64,000 bases of DNA from CAZXDL01 sp964639505 (GTDB taxonomy: Bacteria; Patescibacteriota; Saccharimonadia; Saccharimonadales; UBA4665): NCBI GenBank assembly GCA_964639505.1, contig CAZXDL010000002.1, forward strand, positions 86,984 through 150,983, read 5' to 3'. Positions 1-7,767 of this stretch are shown here, in pieces. Below the pieces are notes generated by a model. The model saw only the letters and a list, made by a program, of their open reading frames with translations, was not told where the DNA came from and ran no database searches. A program made the translations under genes and the position numbers. Every line of letters starts with the position of its first letter. Positions within the stretch are counted from its first letter, which is position 1.

Positions 1-358
1 TGATTTCATCTTCGGTCTTACCATTCCAGTTAATGTGGGGTACCAGCGTGCTCGGATCAACCATATCTGCCAGCTTGGCAACTATGTCATCATGATATCT
101 TGAATCCGGCCCTGAAATATTCGCCAACGACCAATATTCTGGCCTGCGCTGCTTAGTTACCTCAGTAAGAACATGAAAAAAATTCTCTTCGTAATACTCG
201 CCTTGAGGGAAATTGAGCTCACATGTCAGGTCAAATTTTGCAGACTCGGCATCATGTTGTGCTGCTATGGGTTCAGTTTCTGTTGCTGGTATGTCGGGTA
301 GTTCTTGAGCGGCAGGTATTTCACATGTGCCACGTAAACGAGGTATTAAAGGAGCCAT
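1..358 (-). CDS. Unrecognised protein, C-terminus outside window
   Basis: An open frame reads from an ATG at 358 off the left edge, giving 119 residues. The start is MAPLIPRLRGTCEIPAAQEL; about 30 Pro/Ala/Glu-rich residues are followed by a more ordered-looking part with LTCELNFPQGEYYEENFFHV and WSLANISGPDSRYHDDIVAK. I recognise no domain. It lies 16 nt behind the stop of the sigma-region-4 regulator on the same strand, so the two are probably one transcript. No clear Shine-Dalgarno precedes the ATG. The uninterrupted frame and sensible composition support a real gene; the function is unknown. Confidence 0.6.
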   Translation of the reverse strand, partial: MAPLIPRLRGTCEIPAAQELPDIPATETEPIAAQHDAESAKFDLTCELNFPQGEYYEENFFHVLTEVTKQRRPEYWSLANISGPDSRYHDDIVAKLADMVDPSTLVPHINWNGKTEDEI

Positions 359-374
359 CGATCCCAGTAGTTCT

Positions 375-1415
375 CTACTCCGCTAGGGCGTAGGTGGCTT
401 TGGCCACTCGCTTGAACTGGGGTTTGCCCTGTAGGTTCAATAAGATGGTGGTTTCTTTGACGAAACGGCTCTTAAGTACACGCTTGACAATTTCATCACG
501 ATGAAGAGGTTCGCCCGCTTCACGAAGAACATCGGCAATAACATCGGCGACTGTTCCCTTTTCGTAGCCCCATTCTTTAAGGGCATAAATTCCGCGACCA
601 ATTAACACGAAGCGCTTGTCTTTAATGAGCTCGTTGTGAATGGCTTGTGTTGTGACATCTTTGCGCTTGAAGTCACTGTCTTTGATAGCGGCAGAGATTT
701 CATTGAAGTGCATCTGTTTGCCGTTCTCTTTGAGGATGACGTAGATCTTGTCGCGAATGTTCTTAGGGTTGACCATTGGCCACTTAACCAGACCCCAGCG
801 ACCGTTTAGTGTGGCTAGAAGTTTAGATGTACTGGCAAGTGAATCAGCCTGGCTGGAATCGGCTATATTTGCGACTTTAGCGATTTCTTGGATTGGCTTT
901 GGTTCACCGATTTTTTTAATCGTTTCCACAAGTGAAGCGACCTGGCTCCTTAGAGCTTTTTCGTCGTAGATCGAACGTACGCTCACGCTGTAATAAAAGT
1001 TATCATCTTCTTGGACTACAGCCAGTTTTGGTGATAACTGACTTAGGAACGCAACCCTGGCCTGCTCTTCGCGGTTTGCTTCTTGAGTTAGCTTTGCGGT
1101 TAACGTGCTGACTCGAGATACTGCGCCTGAATCGTTAAGGATTTCAATAACTTGGGTCTCAAAGTCTGTGATATTTGGGAGAGTCCCCTGCTCTGATGCC
1201 GTACGCAACTTGGTTACGACTGACTTTTCTAGCTGACGAACTCGCTCACGAGTAATGCCTAGCATCTCGCCGATTTGCTCTAAGGTTTCTTTTCGGTCAA
1301 AAAGGCCAAATCGACGGGCAACGATTTCCCTTTCGCGTTCACGATCAATAGTTGAAAGAACTTCGGTAACGAGCTTTTCGGTTTGTAGCTGAGCTGTGGC
1401 AGTTGCTTGGGTCAT
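375..1415 (-). CDS. Sigma-70 region 4 plus tandem HARE-HTH domain regulator
   Basis: A 346-residue probable transcription factor. The N-terminus (about residues 15-75) is a sigma-70 region-4-like helix-turn-helix, with LEQIGEMLGITRERVRQLEK matching the -35 recognition helix. The C-terminal third (about 220-345) holds two HARE-HTH winged helices like the RNA polymerase delta subunit, seen as KQMHFNEISAAI and EPLHRDEIVKRVL. There is no sigma region 2, so it should not melt a promoter as a normal sigma factor would. The middle is helical and unassigned. It has a strong own promoter (TTGACT-17-TATAAT) about 40 nt upstream. A role as RNA polymerase accessory or regulator is inferred from the domains. 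Confidence 0.8.
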   Translation of the reverse strand: MTQATATAQLQTEKLVTEVLSTIDREREREIVARRFGLFDRKETLEQIGEMLGITRERVRQLEKSVVTKLRTASEQGTLPNITDFETQVIEILNDSGAVSRVSTLTAKLTQEANREEQARVAFLSQLSPKLAVVQEDDNFYYSVSVRSIYDEKALRSQVASLVETIKKIGEPKPIQEIAKVANIADSSQADSLASTSKLLATLNGRWGLVKWPMVNPKNIRDKIYVILKENGKQMHFNEISAAIKDSDFKRKDVTTQAIHNELIKDKRFVLIGRGIYALKEWGYEKGTVADVIADVLREAGEPLHRDEIVKRVLKSRFVKETTILLNLQGKPQFKRVAKATYALAE

Positions 1416-1456
1416 ATATATTATTGTTCCCTAATATTCTATAGTACTTTACTAGT

Positions 1457-1485
1457 ATTATAAAACTAATATTTTTAAAAGTCAA
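1457..1485 (-). promoter_or_regulatory. Strong sigma-70 type promoter of the HARE-HTH gene
   Basis: On the minus strand TTGACT (1480-1485) is followed after 17 nt by TATAAT (1457-1462). The predicted transcript starts near 1450, giving a leader of about 35 nt. AGGGA lies about 11 nt before the ATG and may be the ribosome site. Confidence 0.8.
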
Positions 1486-1560
1486 CACCCTTTGTCTGTC
1501 TTTATTGTAGCACATTCCTGACAGTTGTGCGTATTCTATGTTGTAAAAATATTACCATGC

Positions 1561-1579
1561 CACCTCTTTTACGGAGGTG
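1561..1579. terminator. Hairpin directly after topA stop
   Basis: CACCTC (1561-1566) and GAGGTG (1574-1579) form a 6-bp stem with a 7-nt loop, starting next to the topA stop codon. On the minus strand a T-rich stretch follows only after about 10 nt; on the plus strand a T-run follows at once. It may act as a weak bidirectional terminator. Confidence 0.45.
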
Positions 1580-3880
1580 CTATTTTTTGGCTTTAGTGCT
1601 ACCCCGACGGCGAAAGCCTTTTTTCTTGGCTGGAGCCTCCGCTAGTAGTTTTTTTGCCTCTGCTTCGGTGATTTTGGTCGGATCGACATCTTTAGCGATA
1701 CGGGCATTCTTTTTGCCATCTGTTATATACGGCCCATAAGGCCCGTTTAACACCTTAATGCCCCCCTTGAATTCATTAATATGCTTGGCGGCGTCTTTGG
1801 CTAGCTTTTCTTTGTATAACTTGCGGGCTTCTTCCTCTGTAATAGTCTGCGGGTCAAGCGGTTTAATGGAAACAAAAGTTTTGTCGACCTGTATATAGGG
1901 ACCAAAACGTCCGATATTAGCTTTTATGTCTTGCCCGTCATCTGTTTTGCCGACGGTGCGTGGTAGCTTGAACATTTCGAGAGCCTGCTCAAGTGTTACG
2001 GTATCGATGGTTGTGCCGGCCGGTAGTGGCGCGAAGGCAGGCTTTTTGGTTTCGTCTTCGATATCTCCCTTGAGTAGCATAGGCCCATAGCGGCCGAAGC
2101 GAGAGAAGATTGGTTCGCCGGATTTAGGATCGTCACCGAGTTTACGAGCCTGAGATACTTCGCTGCGCGGAATATCCTCGCCCTTTTCGACTAATGGATG
2201 AAAGTCTCTATAAAAGTCGGCGATCATTTTATGCCAAGTTTGCTTTCCGTCGGCAATCTGGTCAAAATCCTCTTCGACTTTTGCTGTGAAGTCGTAATCG
2301 ACTATGGATGGAAAGTTTTTTGTTAAAAAATCGGTGACAACTTCGGCAATACCAGTAGGAATTAGTTTATTGCGGTCGGCTCCGGTAATAACCGTCGATT
2401 TGCTGGTTTCAACCTTACCGTTCTCCAACTTAACTTCTGTGACTTCGCGTTCTATGCCTTCGAGATCGGTTTTTTCTACGTAACCTCTGGTCTGAATGGT
2501 TGAAATCGTCGGTGCGTAAGTACTGGGGCGGCCAATGCCGAGCTCCTCGAGTTTTTTAACCAGCATTGCTTCAGAATACCTAGCCGATGGGCGGCTAAAC
2601 GTTTCGGTTGCCGTGATCACATTGGCTTCAAGACTCTGCCCAACAGTGAGCTCGGGTAAGATAACATCATCTTTACCACCCCCGTAAACTTTCATAAAGC
2701 CATCAAAAACCAGTACTTCGCCTTTGGCTGTAAATGTTTCTGGTGCTTTGCTTATATCGATGCTGATTTCGGTTTTTTCGATTTGTGCCGGACTCATCTG
2801 GCTGGCCAATGCTCGCTGCCAGATTAATTGATAAAGCTTCTTTTGCTGTTCGTCATCACCGGCAGAGTTATGCTCAAAACTGGTTGGACGAATTGCCTCA
2901 TGTGCCTCTTGGGCACTGCTGTTTTTTGTCTTATATTGACGTACTTGGTGATATTTGTCGCCGTAACTTTTCTTTATATATGTCTCGGCAGCTGCTATGG
3001 CTTGCCCAGAGAGGACGGTACTATCAGTGCGCATATAAGTAATATGACCAGATTCATATAATCGCTGAGCTAGTGTCATGGTTTGGCGGACACCAAAGCC
3101 TAGCTTACGGCTGGCTTCTTGTTGAAGCGTGCTGGTCGTGAACGGTGCGCCAGGGTTTCTTGTGCCGGGCTTCTGCTCGACATTGCTTACCTTATAAGAC
3201 GCGCCCATGACAGTGTTAAGCCAATTTTCGGTGGTTTTAAGATCAGGCAGCTTAACTGACAGCTCGGCCGGTATTTCATCCTTACCTGATGTAAAGATTG
3301 CAGTGACTTTAAAAGTGCTCTCGGCTGCGTGCTCCTTAATTTCTCGCTCCCGTTCGACAATAAGGCGTACAGCAACGGATTGGACGCGGCCGGCACTTAG
3401 CCCGGTCCGAACCTTTTTCCAGAGTATGGGCGATAACTCATAACCTACTAAACGATCAAGTACGCGTCTCGCCTGCTGGGCATCAACCAGTTTAATATCG
3501 ACTGTACGGGGCTTTGCCATGGCAGTCTCAATCGCAGTTTTGGTAATTTCATGAAAAACAATGCGCTTTGTTTTAGCAGGATCAAGTTTTAAAGCCTGTG
3601 TAAGGTGCCAAGCTATTGCTTCACCCTCGCGATCTTCATCGCTTGCTAACCATACTTCGTGGCCAGCCGCGGCTTTTTTGAGTTCGCTAACTACCTTTTT
3701 TTTATCTGTACTGACTTCGTATTTCGGCTCAAAGTTTTTTTCAATATCGATGTTTAAGCCTTTTTTTGGCAAATCGCGAATATGCCCAAAGCTGCTTTTT
3801 ACTATAAAATCCTTGCCCAGGAATTTCTCGATAGTTTTAGCTTTGGCAGGACTTTCTACGATTACCAGGTTTTTTGCCAT
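1580..3880 (-). CDS. topA: DNA topoisomerase I
   Basis: Type IA topoisomerase of 766 residues that relaxes negative supercoils through a covalent 5'-phosphotyrosine. The Toprim domain opens with NLVIVESPAKAKTIEKFLG and has the acidic DEDREGEA motif. The catalytic tyrosine lies in ITYMRTDS (Tyr282). The core is complete. The C-terminus (about 580-766) has three GRFGPY/GPYGPY-type TopA C-terminal repeats and ends in a basic tail; the C4 zinc ribbons of the E. coli enzyme are absent. The start has AGAGG just upstream. It follows dprA and a 57-residue membrane gene on the same strand, as topA and dprA often do. Confidence 0.97.
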   Translation of the reverse strand: MAKNLVIVESPAKAKTIEKFLGKDFIVKSSFGHIRDLPKKGLNIDIEKNFEPKYEVSTDKKKVVSELKKAAAGHEVWLASDEDREGEAIAWHLTQALKLDPAKTKRIVFHEITKTAIETAMAKPRTVDIKLVDAQQARRVLDRLVGYELSPILWKKVRTGLSAGRVQSVAVRLIVEREREIKEHAAESTFKVTAIFTSGKDEIPAELSVKLPDLKTTENWLNTVMGASYKVSNVEQKPGTRNPGAPFTTSTLQQEASRKLGFGVRQTMTLAQRLYESGHITYMRTDSTVLSGQAIAAAETYIKKSYGDKYHQVRQYKTKNSSAQEAHEAIRPTSFEHNSAGDDEQQKKLYQLIWQRALASQMSPAQIEKTEISIDISKAPETFTAKGEVLVFDGFMKVYGGGKDDVILPELTVGQSLEANVITATETFSRPSARYSEAMLVKKLEELGIGRPSTYAPTISTIQTRGYVEKTDLEGIEREVTEVKLENGKVETSKSTVITGADRNKLIPTGIAEVVTDFLTKNFPSIVDYDFTAKVEEDFDQIADGKQTWHKMIADFYRDFHPLVEKGEDIPRSEVSQARKLGDDPKSGEPIFSRFGRYGPMLLKGDIEDETKKPAFAPLPAGTTIDTVTLEQALEMFKLPRTVGKTDDGQDIKANIGRFGPYIQVDKTFVSIKPLDPQTITEEEARKLYKEKLAKDAAKHINEFKGGIKVLNGPYGPYITDGKKNARIAKDVDPTKITEAEAKKLLAEAPAKKKGFRRRGSTKAKK

Positions 3881-3928
3881 AAGCCTCTATATTATGCGCA
3901 TTTGCGGCTTAATTGCAATGAACATAGC

Positions 3929-4102
3929 TTATACACCAAGACTATTTCCGGCTTTGAGGCCAACCCAAATACCAAAAAAGGAGCCAATTGCGCTTAGCAA
4001 TATACTCCAACCGCTAAACCAGTTACCTCCGCTTATGCTGGCGCCGATCCATCCGCCGATGGTACCAAATACGGCAATGCTGGCAAAAATCATAAGCTTC
4101 AT
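3929..4102 (-). CDS. 57-residue small membrane protein
   Basis: A short ORF from ATG 4102 to TAA at 3929-3931, in the gap between dprA and topA. The product begins MKLMIFASIAVFGTIGGWIG and has two hydrophobic segments (about 2-20 and 31-50) joined by a short Gly/Ser/Asn turn. Glycine spacing such as GGWIGASISGG suggests close helix packing. It starts 18 nt after the dprA stop; the gap holds an inverted repeat, CTTGAT-TAT-ATCAAG on the plus strand. The function is unknown. The hydrophobic pattern and gene order make chance unlikely, but there is no recognised homologue. Confidence 0.65.
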   Translation of the reverse strand: MKLMIFASIAVFGTIGGWIGASISGGNWFSGWSILLSAIGSFFGIWVGLKAGNSLGV

Positions 4103-4120
4103 AGCTTGATTATATCAAGT

Positions 4121-5017
4121 TTAGGAAATTGCCCAGTTATTTGCACCCAACGCTCGAATTTTGCCCCCGATTTCGAGCATGGTCAAGGCTTGGTTAAATT
4201 GTGAGACTCCAAGCCTGCTGCGTTCCAGCAAGACCTCGCCTTCGGTGACTCCTAACAGCATCAGATCCAGCAAAGTTTGCTCATTTTTATTGCGCCCGCG
4301 AACCTGCTTTACTATGGTTTGATGACGCACCAGCCCTAAATTATGCAACACATCGTCAACCGATGTCGCGACAAGTGCGCCGGATTTAAGCAAATTGTTT
4401 GATCCTGTGTGGCTTTGATCATAAATGCGGCCAGGCACGCACATTACAGTTATGCCCTGCTCGAGAGCAAAGCGCGACGTGTGTAGGCTGCCACTTTTTT
4501 GGCTAGCGTCAGTAATAAGCACCACCTGTCCTAAGCCGGCCATTATACGGTTTCGTGCGATAAAATTTTGCTTTTGAGGAAATTCGCCCAAACTATATTC
4601 ACTTATAAGAGCGCCGCTGTTGTCTAGTATATTTTTCGCTAAAGGTCTGTTAGCTACTGGTACGATGTTGTCGAGAGGGCTTGGCAATACAGCAATACAT
4701 ATCCCGCCTGCCTCGATTGCAGATTGGTGCGCAATCACGTCTACCCCGCTGGCCAGACCGCTTATTATGACTACGCCCTGCTCTGCGAGCTGGCTGGCAA
4801 ACTCACGGGTGGCCCTTTCGCCGTAAATCGAAACCTTGCGACTGCCAACAATTGTTACCCTTGGCCTGGCCAACAGGTCCGTTAGGGGTGAACCCGTATG
4901 GTACAGCTGCTTGGGAGCGGATTTAAGTTCGCGGAGGATTGCAGGATAGTCAGACGATGTAAGCGTTAGCTTATTGATATTCATGTAAAAATATTTTATA
5001 ACTTGACATAAAGCCAT
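4121..5017 (-). CDS. dprA: DNA-processing protein DprA
   Basis: DprA/Smf protein of 298 residues that loads RecA onto incoming single-stranded DNA during natural transformation. The Rossmann-like core carries VTIVGSRKVSIYGERATREF, ISGLASGVDVIAHQ and RNRIMAGLGQVVLI. A C-terminal winged helix (about 230-298, LLDLMLLGVTEGEVLLERS) fits the DprA_WH domain. The start is uncertain: an internal ATG at 4984 (MNINKLTLTSSDYPAIL) removes 11 residues and has a -10-like TAAAAT/TATAAA 8-10 nt before it. The promoter of the plus-strand RNA unit overlaps the 5' end of this gene. It suggests DNA uptake ability. Confidence 0.93.
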   Translation of the reverse strand: MALCQVIKYFYMNINKLTLTSSDYPAILRELKSAPKQLYHTGSPLTDLLARPRVTIVGSRKVSIYGERATREFASQLAEQGVVIISGLASGVDVIAHQSAIEAGGICIAVLPSPLDNIVPVANRPLAKNILDNSGALISEYSLGEFPQKQNFIARNRIMAGLGQVVLITDASQKSGSLHTSRFALEQGITVMCVPGRIYDQSHTGSNNLLKSGALVATSVDDVLHNLGLVRHQTIVKQVRGRNKNEQTLLDLMLLGVTEGEVLLERSRLGVSQFNQALTMLEIGGKIRALGANNWAIS

Positions 5018-5031
5018 GTATTTGCTAAAAT
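5003..5031 (+). promoter_or_regulatory. Promoter of structured RNA unit
   Basis: A perfect -35 TTGACA (5003-5008), a 17-nt spacer and TAAAAT (5026-5031) face the RNA unit. The -10 lies in a perfect inverted repeat, TTGCTA-AAA-TAGCAA (5023-5037), which could bind a regulator. It lies inside and just ahead of the 5' end of dprA, which points the other way, so the two transcription units overlap. Confidence 0.8.
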
Positions 5032-5037
5032 AGCAAC

Positions 5038-5457
5038 TTATGATTCCCCGTATGGGGAATTCTGCACCTTTTACCCCATACTAACACCTCTACAGCAGCA
5101 TTAGATAACGATTTAATCATTATTTAATAAACAGATTGTAGAGTGTTCGTTAGAGTGTTTTAGAGTGAGCCATTATAAGTTGTTACCCTCCACTTATCTT
5201 TAGCACGTCAGGCCTAGCCTGACACGCTCTAAAACATACTAATCCCTTTAACTAGATTCCTTGGGTTGTTTCGACGATCTCGGTGGTCCCCAATTCAAAG
5301 TGAGCCTAAATGGTAGCCTTTCGAGGCTGACACGTGTCATATTAATTTAGACAATCGATGTTTCGCTGGGGTGGGTTGAAGGGTTCGGGGAGGACTTCGT
5401 GTCATCCCCTTAAACAGGCCAACGAGCGGTGCCCACCCCCTCTCGTTGGCCTTTTTG
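5038..5457 (+). ncRNA. Unassigned structured RNA of about 420 nt
   Basis: Bounded by a strong promoter and a strong terminator. Paired elements by eye are: ATTCCCC/GGGGAAT hairpin (5043-5060); a three-way junction closed by a 12-bp helix (5156-5167 with 5225-5236, one G-U) that holds hairpins 5175-5180/5192-5197 and 5207-5213/5217-5223; a second domain closed by CTAAAT/ATTTAG (5306-5311 with 5345-5350) around a UUCG-capped stem (5315-5328); GGGGA/TCCCC (5387-5391 with 5405-5409); and GGGGTGGG (5368-5375), complementary to CCCACCCC in the terminator loop (5432-5439), a possible pseudoknot. Signatures of tmRNA, RNase P, SRP RNA and 6S RNA are not visible. It could be a trans-acting RNA or a long leader controlling the 78-residue gene downstream. 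Confidence 0.7.
5416..5457 (+). terminator. Intrinsic terminator of the structured RNA
   Basis: An 11-bp perfect stem (5416-5426 with 5442-5452), a 15-nt loop and a run of five Ts (5452-5456). It ends 15 nt before the next start codon, so it either ends a free RNA or acts as an attenuator. Confidence 0.88.
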
Positions 5458-5471
5458 ATAAACTGTTATTT

Positions 5472-5708
5472 ATGAAAATATCTGCACAAGGTTTTGAATT
5501 ATCGACATTTGACCGCCGTGCCCTCGAGCTTTTCCAAGATGAGGCTTCTTTTGGCTTGGCGGAAACTATTGACCTATTGAAAATAGCTTATAGGGTAGTC
5601 AAAGATATGTCAGCTCGGGGTGTATCGCCTGAGGATCCGTATATGCAAAGAGCCTATAGTATTGGCAAATGTGCTGCCAGCATTATGGACTCACAAACAC
5701 CAAACTAG
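5472..5708 (+). CDS. 78-residue hypothetical protein after the RNA terminator
   Basis: It begins MKISAQGFELSTFDRRALEL at ATG 5472. The product is small, probably helical and soluble, with DEASFGLAETIDLLKIAYRV and KDMSARGVSPEDPYMQRAYS; I recognise no domain. Upstream in-frame codons exist but run through the RNA and its terminator, so this start is preferred. No Shine-Dalgarno is seen; TAAACT sits 7 nt before the ATG, matching the leaderless pattern elsewhere here, though with no -35. Its stop overlaps the stop of pth in a shared CTAG. Expression may depend on readthrough of the terminator. Confidence 0.6.
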   Translation: MKISAQGFELSTFDRRALELFQDEASFGLAETIDLLKIAYRVVKDMSARGVSPEDPYMQRAYSIGKCAASIMDSQTPN

Positions 5709-6346
5709 ACTAGGAAATTCCTAGTATCGTGCGGTAGCTCGTCGCCATATATATATTCACTAAGAATGGCGTTAACTTCTTTGCAGAGATTTGATAACTG
5801 CTCTTGCTCGCTGGCAGAAAATTTTTGTAATACAAAGTCTTCACTGGCAATTTGCTCGGGCGACTTTGGGCCAATTCCTATTCGAATTCTGCTGTAGTCT
5901 TCGCCTATTTTCTCAGATACGGATTTGATGCCATTGTGCCCAGCGCTACTACCACCTTTGCGCAAGCGAATCTGGCCAAAATCGATATCCAACTCATCGT
6001 GTAATACGACAAGATTGTCGGGGTGTATCTTATAAAAATCAGCTACAGCCTGGACAGCTTCGCCACTTAAATTCATAAATGTCGTTGGCTTAACTGCAAT
6101 AATGCGTTTGTCGCCAATACGACCACCGCTCATTAAGCATTTAAGATCCTTTTTATTGATCCATTCTTCCATTTCGTCGGTTTTTGAGATAAACTCGTCA
6201 ATCGCTAGAAATCCTACGTTATGTCTAGTTAATTCATATTCTTTGCCTGGGTTGCCCAGGCCAACAATCAAGATGTTCTTGTTTTGACCGAAAGTAAAAT
6301 AGTTAACCGGATTGCTTGATTGCGGGCGATTTTGAAATAATGCCAT
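5705..6346 (-). CDS. pth: Peptidyl-tRNA hydrolase
   Basis: Releases tRNA from peptidyl-tRNA dropped by stalled ribosomes. The 213 residues include an extension of about 24 residues before the usual start ILIVGLGNPGKEYELTRHNV. The catalytic His is in TRHNVGF, with TTFMNLSGEAV, the conserved Asp in VLHDELDI and KGGSSAGHNGIKSV. The start codon overlaps the der stop (TAATG), so translation is probably coupled and the extension real. The last codon shares CTAG with the convergent 78-residue gene. Confidence 0.95.
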   Translation of the reverse strand: MALFQNRPQSSNPVNYFTFGQNKNILIVGLGNPGKEYELTRHNVGFLAIDEFISKTDEMEEWINKKDLKCLMSGGRIGDKRIIAVKPTTFMNLSGEAVQAVADFYKIHPDNLVVLHDELDIDFGQIRLRKGGSSAGHNGIKSVSEKIGEDYSRIRIGIGPKSPEQIASEDFVLQKFSASEQEQLSNLCKEVNAILSEYIYGDELPHDTRNFLV

Positions 6347-7704
6347 TATACTTTTTCCTTTGTTGGGCTAACTCCGTGCTTATGGGTGGCATGTTTTTCT
6401 ATAAACCAGAGCTGGATTTGTGTACCTTCGTACCCGTAAACTTTACGTAATCTTGTCTCTAAGTAGCGACGATAGCTCCAGTGTAAAAACTTAGTATGGC
6501 TGCCAAAAATCTTAAAGGCTGGAATCGGGTTGTCTGATTCTTGAACCATATAATTTAGTTTAGGAGTCCTATTTTTTAAACCGGCTGGTGGGTGGTCGTC
6601 GACAGCTTGGCGAAGCCATTTGTTAAGTTCTGGCGTTGCAATGCGTTTAGAGCGTTGCTGATCAATTTCCATTGCTAGATCAAATATCTTGGTGATATTT
6701 TGACCGGTTATTGAGCTGGTAAAAATAAGTGGCGCCCAAGGCACGAAATCATAATTTGCAGCGATCTGAGGCGCTAACTCATCTCTTGTGAATGCATCTT
6801 TGCCCTCGACTGAATCCCATTTACTTACTACTAAAATCAGGCCCTTTCCAGCGTCTTTGACCATGCCGGCTATCTTTTGATCGAGCTGTACATTTAATTC
6901 ATTAACATCCATTAGAAGCAAACAGATGTCAGATTGTTCGATGGCGCTTACCGCACGAATTACGCTGAAGCGTTCGATACCGACCTTAATTTTGCCACTC
7001 CGGCGGATACCGGCTGTATCGAGCAGTTCGACCTCTCTGCCCTGATATCGAACCACTGTCCGATTTACGTCACGAGTCGTACCGGCCTTATCAGCCACAA
7101 TTGCCTGTTGTTTCTTAGCTAGCGTATTAAACAGATATGATTTGCCAACATTCGGTCTCCCAACTACAGCAATCCGGAGGCGATCGTCATCTTCGATTTC
7201 ACTGGCCTCGGGGATTATTTCGGCTACCTTATCAAGTAGCTGTTCAATGCCCTTACCTTGCGTAGTACTTGTTTTGATTATCGGTTTGATACCAAGTCGG
7301 TCGAATGCGCTTAGATCTGCCCCTTTAGCTTTGTCTAATTTGTTGATTATCAAAAAAACTGGCTTTTTGCTCTTGAGTGCCATTTTAGCGACGCGCCGGT
7401 CTTCTTCTGTGATCGGCACGTCAGCTTCAACCATAACCCAGATGACATCAGCGCTATCGGCAGCCTGTGTAATCTGCTCTTGGATGGTAAATTCGAATTC
7501 ATCAGCTGGATCTTTGATGCCGGCTGTGTCGATAAGCCAAAAATTTTGCCCATTGTGCTCTGCCTTAGCCATTATGCTGTCGCGGGTTGTGCCTGCCTCT
7601 CGGGCGACAATCGCTTCTCGGCGATCAAGGATGGCATTAAACAAACTGGACTTACCGACATTCGCCCGGCCAACTATCGCTACGATCGGTAATTTTTTGC
7701 TCAT
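6346..7704 (-). CDS. der: Ribosome assembly GTPase Der (EngA)
   Basis: GTPase with two G domains, needed for late 50S assembly; 452 residues, normal for the family. The first G domain has GRANVGKSSL and NKLD, the second GRPNVGKSYL and SKWD, with DTAGI switch-II motifs in both. The C-terminal KH-like domain (about 355-452) ends near GYEGTQIQLWF. The start is ATG 7704, with TATAAT 7 nt upstream and no Shine-Dalgarno, so the mRNA is probably leaderless. It is translationally coupled to pth. Confidence 0.97.
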   Translation of the reverse strand: MSKKLPIVAIVGRANVGKSSLFNAILDRREAIVAREAGTTRDSIMAKAEHNGQNFWLIDTAGIKDPADEFEFTIQEQITQAADSADVIWVMVEADVPITEEDRRVAKMALKSKKPVFLIINKLDKAKGADLSAFDRLGIKPIIKTSTTQGKGIEQLLDKVAEIIPEASEIEDDDRLRIAVVGRPNVGKSYLFNTLAKKQQAIVADKAGTTRDVNRTVVRYQGREVELLDTAGIRRSGKIKVGIERFSVIRAVSAIEQSDICLLLMDVNELNVQLDQKIAGMVKDAGKGLILVVSKWDSVEGKDAFTRDELAPQIAANYDFVPWAPLIFTSSITGQNITKIFDLAMEIDQQRSKRIATPELNKWLRQAVDDHPPAGLKNRTPKLNYMVQESDNPIPAFKIFGSHTKFLHWSYRRYLETRLRKVYGYEGTQIQLWFIEKHATHKHGVSPTKEKV

Positions 7705-7711
7705 TATTTTA

Positions 7712-7739
7712 ATTATAACAGAGATGAGAGGATTGACAA
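7712..7739 (-). promoter_or_regulatory. der promoter, leaderless type
   Basis: Minus-strand TTGTCA (7734-7739), a 16-nt spacer and TATAAT (7712-7717). Only 7 nt separate the -10 from the ATG at 7704, putting the expected first transcribed base on or next to the start codon. Confidence 0.75.
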
Positions 7740-7767
7740 AAATACTACAAAATATTATAGATGGTGA

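Noticed and set aside
3561..4109. 182-codon plus-strand ORF over the start of topA
   Set aside because: It lies antisense to the conserved topA N-terminus and the 57-residue gene, and its composition looks like a shadow frame with no domain.
5159..5236. Minus-strand mini-ORF (GGAGGG then ATG and seven codons) inside the RNA region
   Set aside because: Only seven codons, and the region is better explained by paired RNA on the plus strand.
5038..5457. tmRNA, RNase P RNA, SRP RNA or 6S RNA as the identity of the structured RNA
   Set aside because: No T-arm plus CCA end or tag-type reading frame for tmRNA, no GAGGAAAGUCC-like core for RNase P, no GGAAGG-type apical loop for SRP, and no single long bulged rod for 6S. 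Size fits tmRNA or RNase P, so a covariance-model search should still be run.
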